A stretch of DNA of 64,000 nt from Cymbidium sinense (taxonomy: Eukaryota; Streptophyta; Magnoliopsida; Asparagales; Orchidaceae), in the NCBI GenBank assembly GCA_021442155.1, contig CM038223.1:31160983-31224982 (forward strand), given 5' to 3'. The notes beneath the pieces were generated by a model. The model was not told the origin of the DNA and ran no database searches. It saw only the letters and a list, made by a program, of their open reading frames with translations. The position numbers and the translations under genes are program-made. Shown here in pieces: positions 25,396 through 37,996 of the stretch. How positions within the stretch are numbered: position 1 is the stretch's first letter; the number at the start of each line of letters is the position of its first letter.

Positions 25396-25419
25396 CATTG
25401 AAATCGTACGATTTCAATG
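25396..25419. repeat. 24-base perfect palindrome in LTR copy C
   Basis: The half-site CATTGAAATCGT is followed at once by its exact reverse complement. It lies downstream of the promoter-like island of copy C. Confidence 0.95.
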
Positions 25420-27126
25420 CCAAATCCATCAGTGGATGAAATCATGAAGATCAAAATGGTTTGATCTCACTTGAGATTAAACATTCTTTGAAAAGTACCA
25501 AAATCAAAAGCTTGGGGAGGTCATTAATGGCATACCTTGATCTCGATGATCTCCTACAATGGAATTGACTCCAATAGCTTTGGAACAATGTGAGGAGCTC
25601 GTGTGTAAAAGGAATTGAGTTGCCTCCTTGTGGATCACCTCTTAGACTAAGCAAGGCTTGGATTTCATCAGCTTTGGTCGTTCTCTAGCCTCTCGGTGGC
25701 AAGGGGATCAGGGGAAGATTCATTTCATCTTTTTGCAAGGTGGGGAAGGTGCTGAGATAGTCAATTTCACTTATTAATAGAACTTGGTCAATTTTCCATT
25801 GAAGCTAAGCCTCTTCAGCTATGTTTCTCCTCCTCTTGGTCAGCTATGGGTGATTGAGATCCTTGGAGGCTAGCTACATGGTTCACTAGCCATTTAATAC
25901 CTACCTATGGCTAAAGAGGTAGAGTAGGGAATAAGAAAATAGGGTTTTGCAAATTGGACGTGGCTTCATATTCCTTTGACTTGCCATACTATATTCTTTG
26001 GCTTTGGCACTATTTAGATTTTATTAAATGACTTAATGTTGGCTAGGAATCAACATTAATTCAATTTGGAAAGGATTTGATTACATCCCAACAAAACTAG
26101 TTGGAGATTTAGTTCAAAATCCCTTTGAATTATGTCATTCAATTGGCTTGATTTGGTTGCTTTACTTAATGGATTAGTTTTAGATCAATGCTTGGATTAT
26201 GTCCATTGGATCACAAATGAACTTTTTAATCAAAAGTTTTAAGGAGTTGAAGTTTATTGATTGCTTACTTTATTTCCTAACCAATTTTAATTCATATGTA
26301 TTTGGGTCAAACCTAATTGAGTCAAATAGTTTTTTTTCCAATTATAATGTATTTTATTTTCAATTGGGTTAATCCAAGCAATTTGGGATGCATTAGATCA
26401 AACAATTTCAATTTTATTTCAATTTGAACCCATTTGACCCAAATTGAGCTTAATGGGTTAAGTTTGGGTTCATTTGGGTTAAATGACCATATTGGCCAAA
26501 TTGAACATAATGATGGGTTGGTTTATGTTCAATAATCATTTTTAGATGATTTTGGATAATTGATTTCGGTTGATTTTATTTGGGTTTGAACCTAATAAAA
26601 CCCATTTAGGTCCATTTAGGTCAAATTACCTAATTAGCCTAATTAAGGCCACATTGGAGTTATATTCTTTTAAATTCATGTTTAAGTATGTTTGTATCAT
26701 CATCTAAATCATTTGGAATGATTTTATTTGGTCAAATTTTTATGGGACCCACATAAGTCAAACCCATGTCAAAAGGGTCGACCAATTTTTTAGGTTTTGT
26801 TTGGATTTGGATTTATTCAATTTCATGTCATGGTTTCATGGTTTGGATTTAATTTGAATTTCCTTTGGTTTATATGATTCTTAGCTTAATTAAAGTAATT
26901 ATGTTTAATTTCCTAATCAAACCATAATCTAAGCTTAATTAATTCCAAATTTGGAGTGGTGTATGTTTAGGTTAGAGATTTGGTTTGAATCTAACTAAAC
27001 CCATTAAGTTAGATTAATCCAAAGAGGGTGCACTAGATCACTAAGTGTAGTGTCCTAGGTGCTTAGCTAGGAGATTCCTAATCTAAGATTAGGTATCCTC
27101 AGGATTGTCTTCGGGGGTGTTATTAA

Positions 27127-27144
27127 CCTCATCCAGAAATGAGG
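27127..27144 (+). other. 3'-terminal hairpin of LTR copy C
   Basis: CCTCAT pairs with ATGAGG across a six-base loop, followed by TCAACA at the repeat end. Confidence 0.75.
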
Positions 27145-27725
27145 TCAACAGGCATGAGAGAATATCATCCAGTCTACGCATAAACAATCCAAACATTCAG
27201 TCTAAAATATTACATCATAAAATAAAATATAACACCACAACATACATCGACCTAACCTTAAGGCTAGAATTGGTGACTTAGTATTCTAATGTGTGTGCTA
27301 AGGTTTAATATGGTATGTCTTAGTTAGGCTTTAAAAGTATAATTATCTAAAGTTTAAGATGTTTAATGTAAATATTAAGGGAGGTTCTGCTTCAAATATT
27401 TGAAAGAATTGATCAATGTTAATTTACTTTTTTATTTTATTTCATTTGATGGCTACATGACTATCCAATTATTATGAAGAGAAGAATGAGGAGATTGACC
27501 CCCTTCATCCCTATCCTAAGTTATTTTCTAAGGGTATATTACTCTGACTTTTGTTTCTTTAGTGAATTATTTATTAAATATTTTTTATTAAACATAAGTA
27601 TGGATTAGTCTTAAGGGATCTTATTCAAACATGAAAGGAATCTCAGGATTAATAAACCTGAATCACCATTATATGGATAACATTCCACCCCTTCTTTTCA
27701 TCATCAATAGCATACACATTTCTTC

Positions 27726-27765
27726 ATATATATATATATATATATATATGCATATATATATATAT
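27726..27765. repeat. (AT)n microsatellite
   Basis: An alternating AT run of about 40 bases with one GC interruption, inside copy D. Confidence 0.95.
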
Positions 27766-27822
27766 TTCGCAATTGATAGTTAATGCATATATCTTGGTAG
27801 AAAAGAACATTTTCATCCCTTT

Positions 27823-27940
27823 GTTAAGCATATATATGCATGTATTAGAGATTTAAACAAGTGCGTGCCATTGTTAAACCTGTTAAGCATATATATGCAT
27901 GTATTAGAGATTTAAACAAGTGCGTGCCATTGTTAAACCT
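27823..27940 (+). repeat. Perfect 59-bp tandem duplication in LTR copy D
   Basis: Two identical copies (27823-27881 and 27882-27940) begin GTTAAGCATATATATGCATG and end GTTAAACCT. Exact identity in a decayed repeat implies a recent event or an assembly artefact. Confidence 0.95.
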
Positions 27941-29784
27941 AGAAAGTGAGATTATCTAAAACCTCCTTGGGGCTACTTAAAGCCTCGTATTCCTGGGATA
28001 TCCAGACTATATACTTGCTAACTTAAATACATGTAAACATATAAAAAAGCAAGGGAATAAAAATCATGCAAAGATTATATAATAGCAAATCCTTTATTCA
28101 TGTAAAGCAAAGTTCTATCCCAAATTATAGCACATGCATACACATGAATGAAATTAAGCAACTACATGCCATTGTTAAACCAGAGAAATAAGATTATCTA
28201 AGACATCCTTGTGGCTACTTAAAGCCTCGTGTTTTTGGGATGCCCAGACCATATACTTGCTAATTCCAAACATATGTAAACATACACATGAATCATGAAA
28301 ATATAATAATCTTTTACAATGTTTAAATTATAAGCAAATGTAAATTTTATTGAACATTTATAACCAACATTAATTTAAATTTATATCATTAGCTTGTAAT
28401 TTTGAAAATAATTTAGGATTTATTAGTGATAATAGCCACACAATATAATGATATTTATCCAACACATGCAACTTAGATGTAATAATATTCTTTTGATTCT
28501 TTTTGAAAAATATGAATATATGACATAAATATGGCTTGCACATTTATGATGCTTGAAAATAGGAAATTAAACATTGCCATATAACACATTCAATTACATT
28601 AAGTCATAAGGGCAATCAAGCCAAATAAATATTCCTTAAGACAAACCAAAATTCCTATAAAATTTGATTTTGGTTTTTGAATTATTAAGACTTAAAGAGT
28701 AGAAATGATTCTTAATATTTACCCCATCCCATGTTGGTGATTTGAAATTTTTAAGGAAAGCAATTAAATAGATTTTTTATAACTTGATTTGGTTTGAACC
28801 ATTTAAGCACATTGATTTGATTACCCTTCCCAAAGCTTCTTTCATTTAAGTAACTACTTAATCATGAGACTCCAATGATATGGTTTTAGGAAATTAAAAT
28901 TTGCAATGCACTTAAAGGAATCTAATGCAATTAGGCTTATGCTTTAAAGTTAATTAGATTAAAGAAGGAAAGAATCTAAGTTAAGTACTCTTATGATTTT
29001 TCCACACCAATAGGTCAACCATAATTTCTTTAATAACTTTATGTTATTAAACACATAAAAGAAAACTAATAAATTATATTTGAATTATTTGAAGCAATCA
29101 TTAATTTTGTTTCATTTTTATCTCATCATTAATTTTCTCTAATTAATCCCTAATTATTACATGTGTTAATCAACCCTCCAAAGGAAATACATTTAGAAAA
29201 ATAATTAGGAAAGTGGCTGTAATTATTTCTCTTCACTATTTGCACTATTCATAGTGATTAATTATTATAAATTATTTAATTTTTACTATTTAACAATTTT
29301 AATATATATTAAATGAATTAATGAGGGTAATTAGGATTGAAATTCTATGTTCTTTAAATTACATAGCCATTAATTCCAAGAAATTTATGGGAGGTTGAGG
29401 ACATCCTATTGAATAATCCCACAAAATTTAGAATTAATTAGCCAAGTAATTAAGACTTAATTAAGGTAATTTGCCTGAACTTCAAACTTTAATTAAGCAG
29501 TATTCATTAGACATAAATCTGGGATTTTATTTTTCTTTAATTCTCCTCTGTCTAACATTTCCAAAATGGGTTTATTTATATTTTTTAATTTTTTCTATAA
29601 TTAGTTATGATTTTTTTGAAATTTGGTCATTTAATTACATTTTTAAAGCCTAATTATCCTATTAAACCATCGACACCATGTGGATGCTGATGCAGCAGCA
29701 CTTTCCACATGGCGTCATGGTATTGGTTATTTAAACCATTCGACACGACAGCTGACTCAGCGGTGAAGAATGTGGTTTCATCCT

Positions 29785-30430
29785 GACTGATGTTAGTCCA
29801 ACCAATGCTTGCAATGTAAGTTCGACCAATGCTTATAATGTAAGCACAAACATTCTACTGACATTCTAAAGGAATCTAAGTCTAATATGTTTGTTCACTA
29901 TGTGAACATCCAAGCTTATTTGGCATTTCAAAGGGATGTAAGTCTAATATATATGTTCACCATGCGAACATTTAAATCTAATTTGCATTTCAAAGATATG
30001 TAAGTTCAATCTTTTTATTCTCTATATAAACATTTAAACCCTAACTAGCATTCTAAAGGGATGTAAGTTTAAACTTTTTGTTCACAATATGAACAATTAA
30101 ACCCTAACTAGAATTCCAAAAGGTTGTAAGTCAAATCTATATAGTTTCCATGCAAACTCCTAAAACCTAACTAGCATTTCTAACTAATGTTAGTCCAATC
30201 TATTCATTTGTTATACGAACATTCTATCTAACATTTCTAAGGAGTGTTAGTCCAATCTATATGTTTTCTATGAGAAAATCCTAATGGCATTCCTAAGGGA
30301 TGTAAGTCCAATCTATTTATTCATTATTTGAACATTTTACCAGCATTCATAAAGGAAGTAAGTACAATCTATATGTTCGTTATGTGAACATCCTATTGGC
30401 ATTCTAATGAATGTAAGCCCTACATATATA
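29785..30430 (+). repeat. Tandem array, unit about 54-63 bp, ten or more units
   Basis: Each unit carries a form of ATGTAAGTCCAATCTATATG, then a dyad like GTTCAC-ATG-GTGAAC, then a CTAGCATTCTAAAGG segment. The AAGTC-type mark recurs near 29873, 29936, 29998, 30061, 30124, 30186, 30245, 30299, 30355 and 30411. Spacing is about 63 at first and 54-56 later. It has no frame and matches no other part of the window. It sits where copy D breaks off. Confidence 0.8.
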
Positions 30431-32051
30431 TGCAACACAAACTTCATTGAATTATTGGATAAAATTATATATATTAAGTTTAGCCTTAATTTGATAAATA
30501 AATACCTACACCATATCACCTACACTAAAACTCTAGTCTATTCAGGATATCTGAAATAATGTTACCCATGGAACTTAATCAAACTCCATGGACATTACAG
30601 CTAATAGCCCTCTAATGTTGGCATACTAGAATAACGATAGTCTAGGATAATATAACTATGTGATCTTCATTAGGACTACCCTCTTTTTTCCCTTAGACAT
30701 TCATCCACACCACACTATTAGACACCAATTCATATTAGAGATATGTTTACTCTTAATCTTAATTAAGAGTGCTATTTTACTATGGTAAGAGAGGTAATTA
30801 ACTATGGATTCTTGTAGTCATAAAAAATAGAACCTAGATCAAAATAATTCATAACATAATATTAGGAAAAATCTTGTTGAATATAAATCAATCTGCCTCA
30901 TGAAGAACAAACTCCCTTAACATCCTATAAAAGACAGAGATTTCAAAGGTGTTTCTTCTGAGTGATCAGAGTTTTGGTGACTTTGTTGAGCGTTACTTCT
31001 CTCTCCATCTTTGGAAAGAAAATTTAAAATATGCAGTGTCATAGATTTGAAAATTTATCGGGCAATTTTCTTTTTTAAAAGTTTAGATTCTTGAAATCCA
31101 AGTATAAACTAACTTTGAATTCATTATCAAGTATGAAAAATTCAATGGAAAACTTGTCAAGCATGATGACTATTAAGTTAGAAGAGGCATCTAATGCAAG
31201 TTTCCCTTAAATTATGATCAAGTTAGTTCTACTGGAGCCACTCTCTAGTTTTGAATAATTTTTTAAGTTATAATGTTTGTACCTATTGGACCTATGACTA
31301 AATCCATCACTATAGGCATTGAAATGCCATAAGTATTAAAGAAGTTGTCATGCAAAAAAAAAATTTGAACCAAATCATTACCGATGAGGCTAGGCAGCTG
31401 AATGATAAGGCCTTACTCAATCAAAAAAGGGAGTCTATTTAGATAGGCTGCCACAGGCAGGTTTGATAATATTAATTAAGGATAAGATTGTCATTGAGCC
31501 CAAATTGAAATCTATCATTATCAACACACTCAATAGTCCATCAGAGGAACCTACCATTCCATAAGGTACTTCTTTTGCTCCATGCAAGCATGATCATGAA
31601 GCATCTTCCTTGGGCACCAAAATGTGCAAAAGAGCTAAAAGAAAGTACAATGCTTGTAGTAGAGCTACCAGATTATTTGTCCATATAAAATAATAGTAAC
31701 CACTGATGGAAATAAATATACCCACCAATAATAATTTCAAGCTGCTCAGATGGGTCAAGAGAAATAGCCCTGAGGGGATAATAAAGAAATATTTCTAGGG
31801 AGTACTTATTTAAAGGATAAATATATTTTATTTGGACAATAGCTAAGGAAAAAGGAGAGACTATTTCAAATAAAATTTACAAAGTTTTGAAGGTTATTAA
31901 AAATAGAACCTTCATAGAAGAATTAAGATACTGGTAAGCCAAGTCACCAAGTTAATATTTCTTAAATTAGGCAGAAATATTCGGTGAGCACCGATAATGA
32001 GTCCTTCAATATAAAAGTACTAAGTGGTTACTTATTGGAAAGTCTCGATTA
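30431..32051. other. Unassigned stretch before LTR copy G
   Basis: No island of the long repeat is present. A CCTATAAAAGACAGAG motif (near 30925) with CT-rich leader-like sequence after it resembles a core promoter and start region. Broken plus-strand frames follow (for example CKHDHEASSLGTKMCKRAKR near 31585-31645), which I cannot assign. It could be the remains of another retroelement. Confidence 0.35.
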
Positions 32052-34372
32052 TGGGAATTTTATTTGGAACACCATACAGATCTTGGGAGTACTTATTTAG
32101 GTAATCAAATATGTCATTAATGGATAAATATATTATCTCAAAAGATAAACATATTACCTTATAAGGGATTTGATTACTTACTAAAGACTTCTAAGGCTGA
32201 TGGGTATTCAATGTATAAGAGATTGTTCTCTTGAACTACACAGAGAGGTTGAACAGCGTTTATTTTATTGTAGGGTTCGTAGTTCCCTTTAGGGCAAGCC
32301 CCTATAATCACTTACATCTTAGAAGAAATAGATTTCCTCTTAAGAATACTCTCAATTAAATAAATTGACTTTCATCTTTATGGATTTCAAAGATTATCTT
32401 AAAATGATGGTTAATTTCAAAATTCAAAAGGAAACATTCCAAGAAGAAGGAGTTCTTTTCAAAAGCCAAATGGGATTGAGTAAGAAATGCTTTTGGAAAC
32501 TGAGAAACTCATTAAGCATTTCAACTATTCTATTATTGGGCTTTACATTTTTGATTGAGATTATTTAGAATTTTGAGCTAGCATTTTATTAGAAATCTAG
32601 GGTTTAGATTCTGACAGCACAAGACTATTGAAATGCCTAAGAGTTGAAGATTTATTCTAATAAGATGCTTCTGAACTTGAGTTTAAAAGTACTAATATAA
32701 GCCAGAGGATAGACCTAGTCTAATTTTACAAATTAGGGAATTATTGATTCTTTTTCTCACTTGAGAAAATAAATCTATCCTGACTCTTCTGGACTTATTT
32801 CTTGCCTGGAAAGGGTTGTTGGCTAACACCACCTCAGCGATTTGAAATCATGTAAGCCAGTCTTATGCAAGTGCAAGATTGTTGGGTTGTTATGTTTAGG
32901 AAAGAAAGGTAAGAGCTTAAACTCACTCCCCAAGAAACTAGATCATGTGTGGTATGCATTCAATGGCTAAGACTAATGTAATAAAATTTACAAATTTTAT
33001 TTATTTTGACTCATCATTTTTGGATTAAAGCTTGAGAAGATTTATGCCTAAATGAATGATGAAAATCAATTATGGGCTAAATCACAGAGAAGATGTGTTC
33101 TCTACTACAAAGGGCCACACTCATAGGTCAAGCATGTCCCTTATCATGCAAGAATGGATACCCCCTATTTACAAGAGAGAAATAATATCTATGCATGTTG
33201 TTGGAACATAGAACCATTCAGGTAAAGGGTTACTAAATATTTTATTTCTTGATTAAGATCATAAGCTTTAAAGTGAGGTTATGAGTTGATTGAAATTTCA
33301 TTAAAATTATTAATTGGGATAGAAAATTTAGTTATTTTAAGTGCATAATGCATCCAGACTTTATTGCAAAACACAACAATCATAAAAATAAATCTATGAA
33401 AAGCATGTAGTTCTATTATGTACCCCAAAATAAATCAAGCAAAATTTAAATAAATAAAATAGGCTGGTGTGATTGGGTACTGCTATACACCCAGAAAAAA
33501 GAAAAGTGGGCAGCCGAGCTCTACCCTTATACAGCCCAACCTAGAACTAAAAGTCTAATCTGTGGAGATTTTATGAAATTATGGATCATCACCTTCTTCA
33601 GGGACCTCCTTAGGCTCCACTAAAACCACCATATAAGTACAGTCAGGTGCTGCTAATCTTAAACCCCTTAGATCCTAACCTATTTCTAGGCTCAAGTTAT
33701 ATTTTATATTTCCAAAATAAAATCTTAAATCTTGCAAAATAGATGTTAGGAAAAATATACAGCACACCAATAGTTTATATTTCAATCATACGGGCCTAGC
33801 ATTTATGATTTCCAAACTCACATGTCCTATTGAGCTATGTTTAGGGACTTCAATAGCATTTCCAAGCAAATAGCATTTATTTTATATTTATTATAATGAT
33901 CCTTTTAAACATAGCCCCCCTTGTAGAGAACAACATTAGCCTAGAAAAGAATGTCCTAACATCCAGACTAGTGAGCAAACAATGATAGACATCTAGTCTA
34001 AAATAATTCACCACAAGATAAGAAAAAGTATCACATCATAATAAACACATCAGTCTAACCTTATTCTAGGGTCAGTGATCTAGTATTATAGTGTGTGAAA
34101 AGAAGGCTTGTGTGGCAAGTCTGTTCTAGGCTTTGTTTCATTTTAAATTTGATTTGAATTCAGAATTTATTTATTTTTACCATTGAATGGTTTTGATTTA
34201 AATAATTTAGTTAAATTTAGATTTTATTCTAATTTTAGGTTTCCTTTTGTGTTGAAGTTGAATTTATATTTTAAGGAATGATGAATAGAATAAATTCTAT
34301 TGTGAACGGAATCAAATCTATTCAACTTCTTAATAATAAAATTTTTAGGTGATTAATGTTAAAAATTTAATC

Positions 34373-34490
34373 TAAGGTGAAAATTTACTTGAATGATTTA
34401 ATCTAAGGGTCAAACAGGGTCAAACTAAGGGTCAAACTAAGGTGAAAATTTAATCTAAGGTGAAAATTTAATCTAAGGGTCAAACTAAGA
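34373..34490 (+). repeat. Short irregular tandem repeats in LTR copy G
   Basis: Two interleaved motifs, TAAGGTGAAAATTTAATC and AGGGTCAAACTA, repeat three or more times within 120 bases, which points to local slippage. Confidence 0.8.
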
Positions 34491-37400
34491 ACCTATGAAT
34501 CTTAGTTAATCCATTTACTTAAATGATTTAATTGAATTGATTTGATTTGATTAATGTTTGTTTGATTTGATATGGATTTTGACATTTGAGTTTGTTTAAC
34601 TTCATGTATTTAGATTTATTAATTTTGGATTCATTAGATTTTAGTTTGATTTGATTAAATTTTGATAATTCAATATCCTTTAAATTAATATATAATTCCT
34701 TTCTTTTGGGTTTCAATTTGATTAACTTTATATGAATAATGTTGATTAGATTATTTCAATGTTATTTAGATTTATTAATCTTATCATTTTATTTAAACTT
34801 TATTTAGATTGGTAAATATATTCCAATTAAATTATGATTTAATTGAAGTTTAATGTGCTCTTTTATTTGAATTTCAATTAAGGGTTTAATTCCTTAAATG
34901 TAGTCATTTAGCTTATATATTGATCATTTTTGGTTTAATGATCAATTTAATTTAGTTTGATTAATTCCTTATCATAGTTTAATAGGCTTGCTTATTTTGT
35001 TTGAGTTTTCTCTTGATTATTTTATTTTAATGTTGTTTGAAAATGAGAGTAATTGGATGTGATTTGATGATTTAGAGGCTATATTTAACTTTATGTTTAT
35101 TTAATTTGATTAAGGTTTAAAAAGATTTATTGTGATTACTCAATTTCATATAATTCTTAGATTGATTAACTTTATTTATTCAGTTAAGGTTTAAGTTATA
35201 ATTTATTCATTTTATTGAATTTAATTTGATTATTTGTTAAGTTTAAATGGTTTAAACTATTTGATTTGGTTTATTGATTATTTAGTTCAGTCTAGTTATG
35301 GTTGATTTTTCTTAATGATTGTTTAGTTTAGTTTAGTTATGTTTGGTTTTGTTTGGATAATTTAATTAGAAGTTATTTGATTAAATTAAAATTTTAATTC
35401 AGTTTATAATTTCAATTTAAAGATCAATTCATTAAACTTATTCTTTTTATTAATAAGTTAATGATTGATTTAACTTTATTGTGTTTTATTAATATGTTGA
35501 TTGTAGTTTAATGATTGTTTGGTTCAATTTAATATTTTGATTTAATTTAATTAATTTGATATGTTGAATTTTATTTATTTATTGACTTGCTTAGGTTAGG
35601 TGAATTAAATGCTTACTTTGATTTCAATTAAACTTCTTTGTTTGTAATTAGAGTTTCACTTACTTTGATTCCTCTATTATGTTAAATATCTTTAATTAAT
35701 AATTCATGTTGAACTTGATTATTTAAACTTATATATTTAATGGTTAATTAGTTCACCTTTATTCAAATAGATTAAAATAAATCTAATTTGAGTTTCACTT
35801 GGTTAAGCATCTCAGTGACTTAGTTTATCAAGAGTAAGTTGCTTTACTTTGATTAGATTATGTTTAATCTAATTAATTTCAATTCTTATTGGGTTAGTAA
35901 TTGTTTAAACTTTTATCTTATCAAATGTTTGATTTGATTAAGAATTTAATGATCAATTGATTCCATCCTAGTTAGGTAATTGTATAGTTACATTATTATT
36001 AACCTAGGAATGATTATCAAGCCAAATAGTTGATTAAATTTCATGTTAATTGAAGATTTATTGAGTTGATTAATCAATATTTAAGTTATTCATTTAATTG
36101 AGATTGGATTAATAATCAATCAAGTTTGATTTCTAATTAAATGTTTAACTTATTTAAATGATTAAATTTAGTTGTACAATGAATATTAAACTTAACTAGA
36201 GATTACCTAAGTGTTTTGATTAAAGATTAATTATTTCATTATGATTTTCTTAATTAAGGTTTAATCAAGTGTTGATCATGACCTTATTATAAAATTAATT
36301 AGAGTTTTATTTGATTTAGATTATTTGGCTAAGTGTTTAAGATTAAGATTTATGTAATATTATTTGTTTTTTTGATAATTTATTCATCTAATATTTATTG
36401 CAATTATTATTCAACTAAATTTGACTATGTTTATTTGATTAGAATTTCACTTAAATAAATACATTTTTTATATTAATTAGAGTTTGTTTAGTGTCTTTAA
36501 ATAACAATTCAATGTTCAGTTTGATTACTTCACTTAAAGTTCATCAATCATTTGTTTAATTCATTCAAATAATTTAACCCATCAAATTATTTAATTGAAC
36601 GATTTATAATCTACTTTAGTCTTACTTGATTTGATTAAGATTCAAGATGTGTTTAGTTTAATCTTTATTTAATTTAAATGATAGATTTATTAGGACTTCA
36701 TGATTGATCAATGATTAATTATGTCAATTTGACTATAGATTTGATTAACTACTTTATATGATTGATTTTTGCCTATTATCATCTAAATTCATTAATTTGA
36801 TCAAAATGTGATTAATGATTAATTGGATACTGATAATTATCTTGGTTAATTAGTTTAGATAATTTAAATTTGATTAATGATTATCTTGATTTATTTTAAT
36901 TAGCTTAATTTATTCAAATTGGATTTAACTTTGTCAAATATTTGATTAACTTAATTTAATTAAGGATGGTTAAATTCAATTGGGTATTTGACTTGATTAA
37001 AAAATTTGATTGAATCAATTATAGATTAATTAATGGCAATTAACGTAATTATTTTATTTAATTATTTAAAACTTCATGTAAATGATTGACTTAATTAGAT
37101 TTCTTTAGTACTATCACGATTAATATAATTAACAATCAATTAAACATTCATGTTTAATTTGATTGACTTGGCGCAGTTGGGGTTTGATTGATAGTTATCT
37201 TAGTTTATCTTATCAAAACTAATTTGTTCATATTACGTTTAATTTGGATGTTGGGTTAATTAGACTAAATTAAGAATTTAAATTCAATATGATTACTTTA
37301 ATTGTATGATTAACTTGATTAAATGATTTGCTTAGATTAATTATAAATTAACTAGTAATTTAATTAATCATACTCATTTTGATTGAAACATGATAATAAA

Positions 37401-37745
37401 TTTAATTAAATGTTTGTTTTAAGTGAAGCTTGATTTAAAGATTAGTTTAATTAAATGATTAATTAATTTGTTATAGAATTCCATTACCAGAATTGGTTAA
37501 GAGTTGTTCTTAATTAGAAGTTGATGGATTATATCTAATCTAATTAGAAAATTAATTCAATTAACATAAGATTAATAATTAATTAAGCCTTTATTTTATT
37601 AAGTGGTTAATTTGATTAAAAGTATAACTTATTTAATGATTATTTAAAAAATGTTTAATTAAGTGATCATTCATTGGATAATCAAATGCTTATCTTGATT
37701 AATTAACGAACATAACTAATTAAAATTTAATTTGTGATTAGTTAA

Positions 37746-37996
37746 GGGGTTGTTTGGGATCAATTTTATTTTTTTTGTTTTTTATTTTTATTTTTATGTT
37801 CTTTTTGAGAATATATTTCTTTAGAGTATTTTTTATGTGGTTTTATTTTTTATTTTCAAAAATACTCAAAACATCTAAAAGATCCTTTGAGTGTTTTTAA
37901 ATATAACAAGTACAAGTATTTTTAAGCAAAATATAAACAAAACAAAATAAAAATACAAAATTAAAAATTAAAAATAAAAGTGATCCCAAACGCCCC
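37746..37996. mobile_element. Tourist/Harbinger-like MITE 1 in LTR copy G
   Basis: The left end GGGGTTGTTTGGGATCA matches the reverse complement of the right end, GGGGCGTTTGGGATCA. TTAA flanks both sides, fitting the TWA target preference of PIF/Harbinger elements. The 251-base body is T-rich then A-rich and codes nothing. Confidence 0.75.

Larger units (their letters stand above)
20565..27150 (+). mobile_element. LTR copy C, complete (6.6 kb)
   Basis: It runs from TGATGGTAAAATTTGTGACACC to GGTCAACA. Landmarks are island I (21258-21310), island II (21926-22004), CATCCAGTATAAAATAG near 22431, a T-rich filler (about 22560-24330), AAGTGGGGTTCCTTGCC near 24343, island IV with CCACGTGTCACC (25103-25165), a GC-richer stretch with a 24-base palindrome (25396-25419), a GGTCAA-bearing part (about 26290-26800), and CACTAAGTGTAGTGTCC near 27040. 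The 3' hairpin spans 27127-27144. It follows the protease remnant, so it acts as the 3' LTR of the deleted B2-C element. Copy D begins about a dozen bases after its end. The frame at 25451-25654 (minus) is not a recognisable gene. Confidence 0.85.
27163..29775 (+). mobile_element. LTR copy D, internal fragment
   Basis: It starts at the CATCCAGTCTACGCATAAAC landmark, which lies about 1.9 kb into copy A. It continues through the paired island III (27938-28020, 28178-28260) to the promoter-like island IV (29668-29765), which has ATTGG and then TTATTTAAA. It stops a few bases after the GCTGACTCAGCGG motif shared with A. Both ends are lost: the left abuts the end of C, the right runs into a tandem array. 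It belongs with A, E and F. Confidence 0.75.

Noticed and set aside
30040..30180. AACCCTAAC strings resembling telomere repeat
   Set aside because: They occur singly within the 62-bp array, not as a run of CCCTAAA.
29900..30400. Similarity of the TGTTC...GAACA dyad to animal steroid-receptor sites
   Set aside because: Plants lack these receptors; the match is superficial.
29785..30430. CRISPR-like look of regularly spaced repeats
   Set aside because: Units are contiguous variants without unique spacers, in plant nuclear DNA.
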